Of a stretch of DNA of 64,000 nt, positions 63,896 to 64,000 are shown one piece after another. Under the pieces are notes generated by a model. The model had not been told where the DNA came from and ran no database searches. It worked only from the letters and a program-made list of their open reading frames with translations. How positions within the stretch are numbered: position 1 is the stretch's first letter; every line of letters begins with the position of its first letter. A program made the position numbers and the translations under genes. Origin of the DNA: Lysobacterales bacterium (lineage in GTDB: Bacteria > Pseudomonadota > Gammaproteobacteria > Xanthomonadales > Ahniellaceae); NCBI GenBank assembly GCA_016721845.1, contig JADKHK010000013.1, positions 1,222,501-1,286,500 on the forward strand, in the 5' to 3' direction.

Positions 63896-64000
63896 ATGAG
63901 TCTTCTCGAACAATTCAGGGCGTCGTCCCAGCTCGGTACCGGCAATGCCGCGTACGTGGACGAGTTGTATGAACTCTGGCTGGCTGACCCGAACGGGGTC
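63896..64000 (+). CDS. sucA: 2-oxoglutarate dehydrogenase E1 component, N-terminal fragment
   Basis: Only the first 35 codons are in the window (MSLLEQFRASSQLGTGNAAY, then VDELYELWLADPNGV). The YVDELYELWL motif is the conserved N-terminus of SucA, the thiamine-diphosphate E1 subunit of the TCA-cycle 2-oxoglutarate dehydrogenase complex. In E. coli this part binds the E2 core. The gene runs off the right edge. Confidence 0.85.
   Translation, partial: MSLLEQFRASSQLGTGNAAYVDELYELWLADPNGV

Overview
The window looks like a chromosomal segment of a high-GC gammaproteobacterium of the order Lysobacterales (Xanthomonadales). Supporting signs are the pncC-recA-recX order, the lexA-imuA-imuB-dnaE2 mutagenesis cassette, the surE-pcm-yqaA-nlpD-rpoS block, a split cys regulon with CysB and siroheme synthase, and the protein families present (DUF559 nuclease, TPR-tailed Ser/Thr kinase, WD40-amidohydrolase fusion). 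This placement is inferred from gene content and protein similarity, not from a search. Genes are packed tightly: no gene-free stretch exceeds about 220 bp, and I found no rRNA, tRNA, CRISPR array or complete IS element.

Layout: 1-3.2 kb holds a TauE/SafE exporter fragment, recX, recA, a Phd/PIN toxin-antitoxin pair and pncC. 3.2-9.5 kb holds dsbC, an MmyB-type regulator divergent from two small membrane proteins, then mutS-tyrA. 9.5-23 kb is a sulfur assimilation region (cysK, cysG, cysB, cysH-cysI-cysJ, tauE/safE) interrupted by a vapBC pair, a ComEA-like protein, a PhzF-like enzyme, DUF2306, an AraC regulator and a small alien-looking gene. 23.2-29.7 kb is the SOS mutasome cassette lexA-imuA-imuB-[DUF559]-dnaE2. 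29.7-37.2 kb holds a methyltransferase, an EamA transporter, DUF937/DUF3597 proteins and a large TolB/amidohydrolase protein. 37.3-42 kb holds a second ComEA-like gene, ftsH-rlmE, a YhbY protein with a repetitive Arg/Pro-rich tail, and an Mth938-like gene. 42-50 kb holds a kinase-TPR gene, tonB and the rpoS-nlpD-yqaA-pcm-surE block. 50-58 kb holds an Smr protein, a nucleotidyltransferase-like two-gene unit, a third ComEA-like gene, ffh, a CcsA-like gene, PilZ, glutathione peroxidase, a YtrA-type GntR/ABC operon and a third PIN toxin locus. 58-64 kb holds fumC, a small secreted protein, purB, a frameshifted ribosomal oxygenase gene, a GNAT fusion and the start of sucA.

The most unusual part is the SOS cassette. 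An E. coli-type LexA box (CTGT-N8-ACAG) ends one base before the lexA ATG, over a plausible -10, so the operon mRNA is probably leaderless. lexA carries an in-frame insertion of about 130 bp of palindromic repeat DNA in the hinge between its DNA-binding and peptidase domains. imuB carries an in-frame pair of inverted REP elements. A DUF559 endonuclease gene sits between imuB and dnaE2, bracketed by inverted copies of the repeat family found in lexA, with its start codon and stop codon inside the repeats. All copies of these repeats that I noticed in 64 kb lie in this one operon. I suggest, as a hypothesis, a nuclease-associated mobile palindromic element.

Other features worth attention are three ComEA-like paralogues that share a bipartite upstream motif with fixed spacing, a probable single-base frameshift in roxA, and at least three toxin-antitoxin loci.
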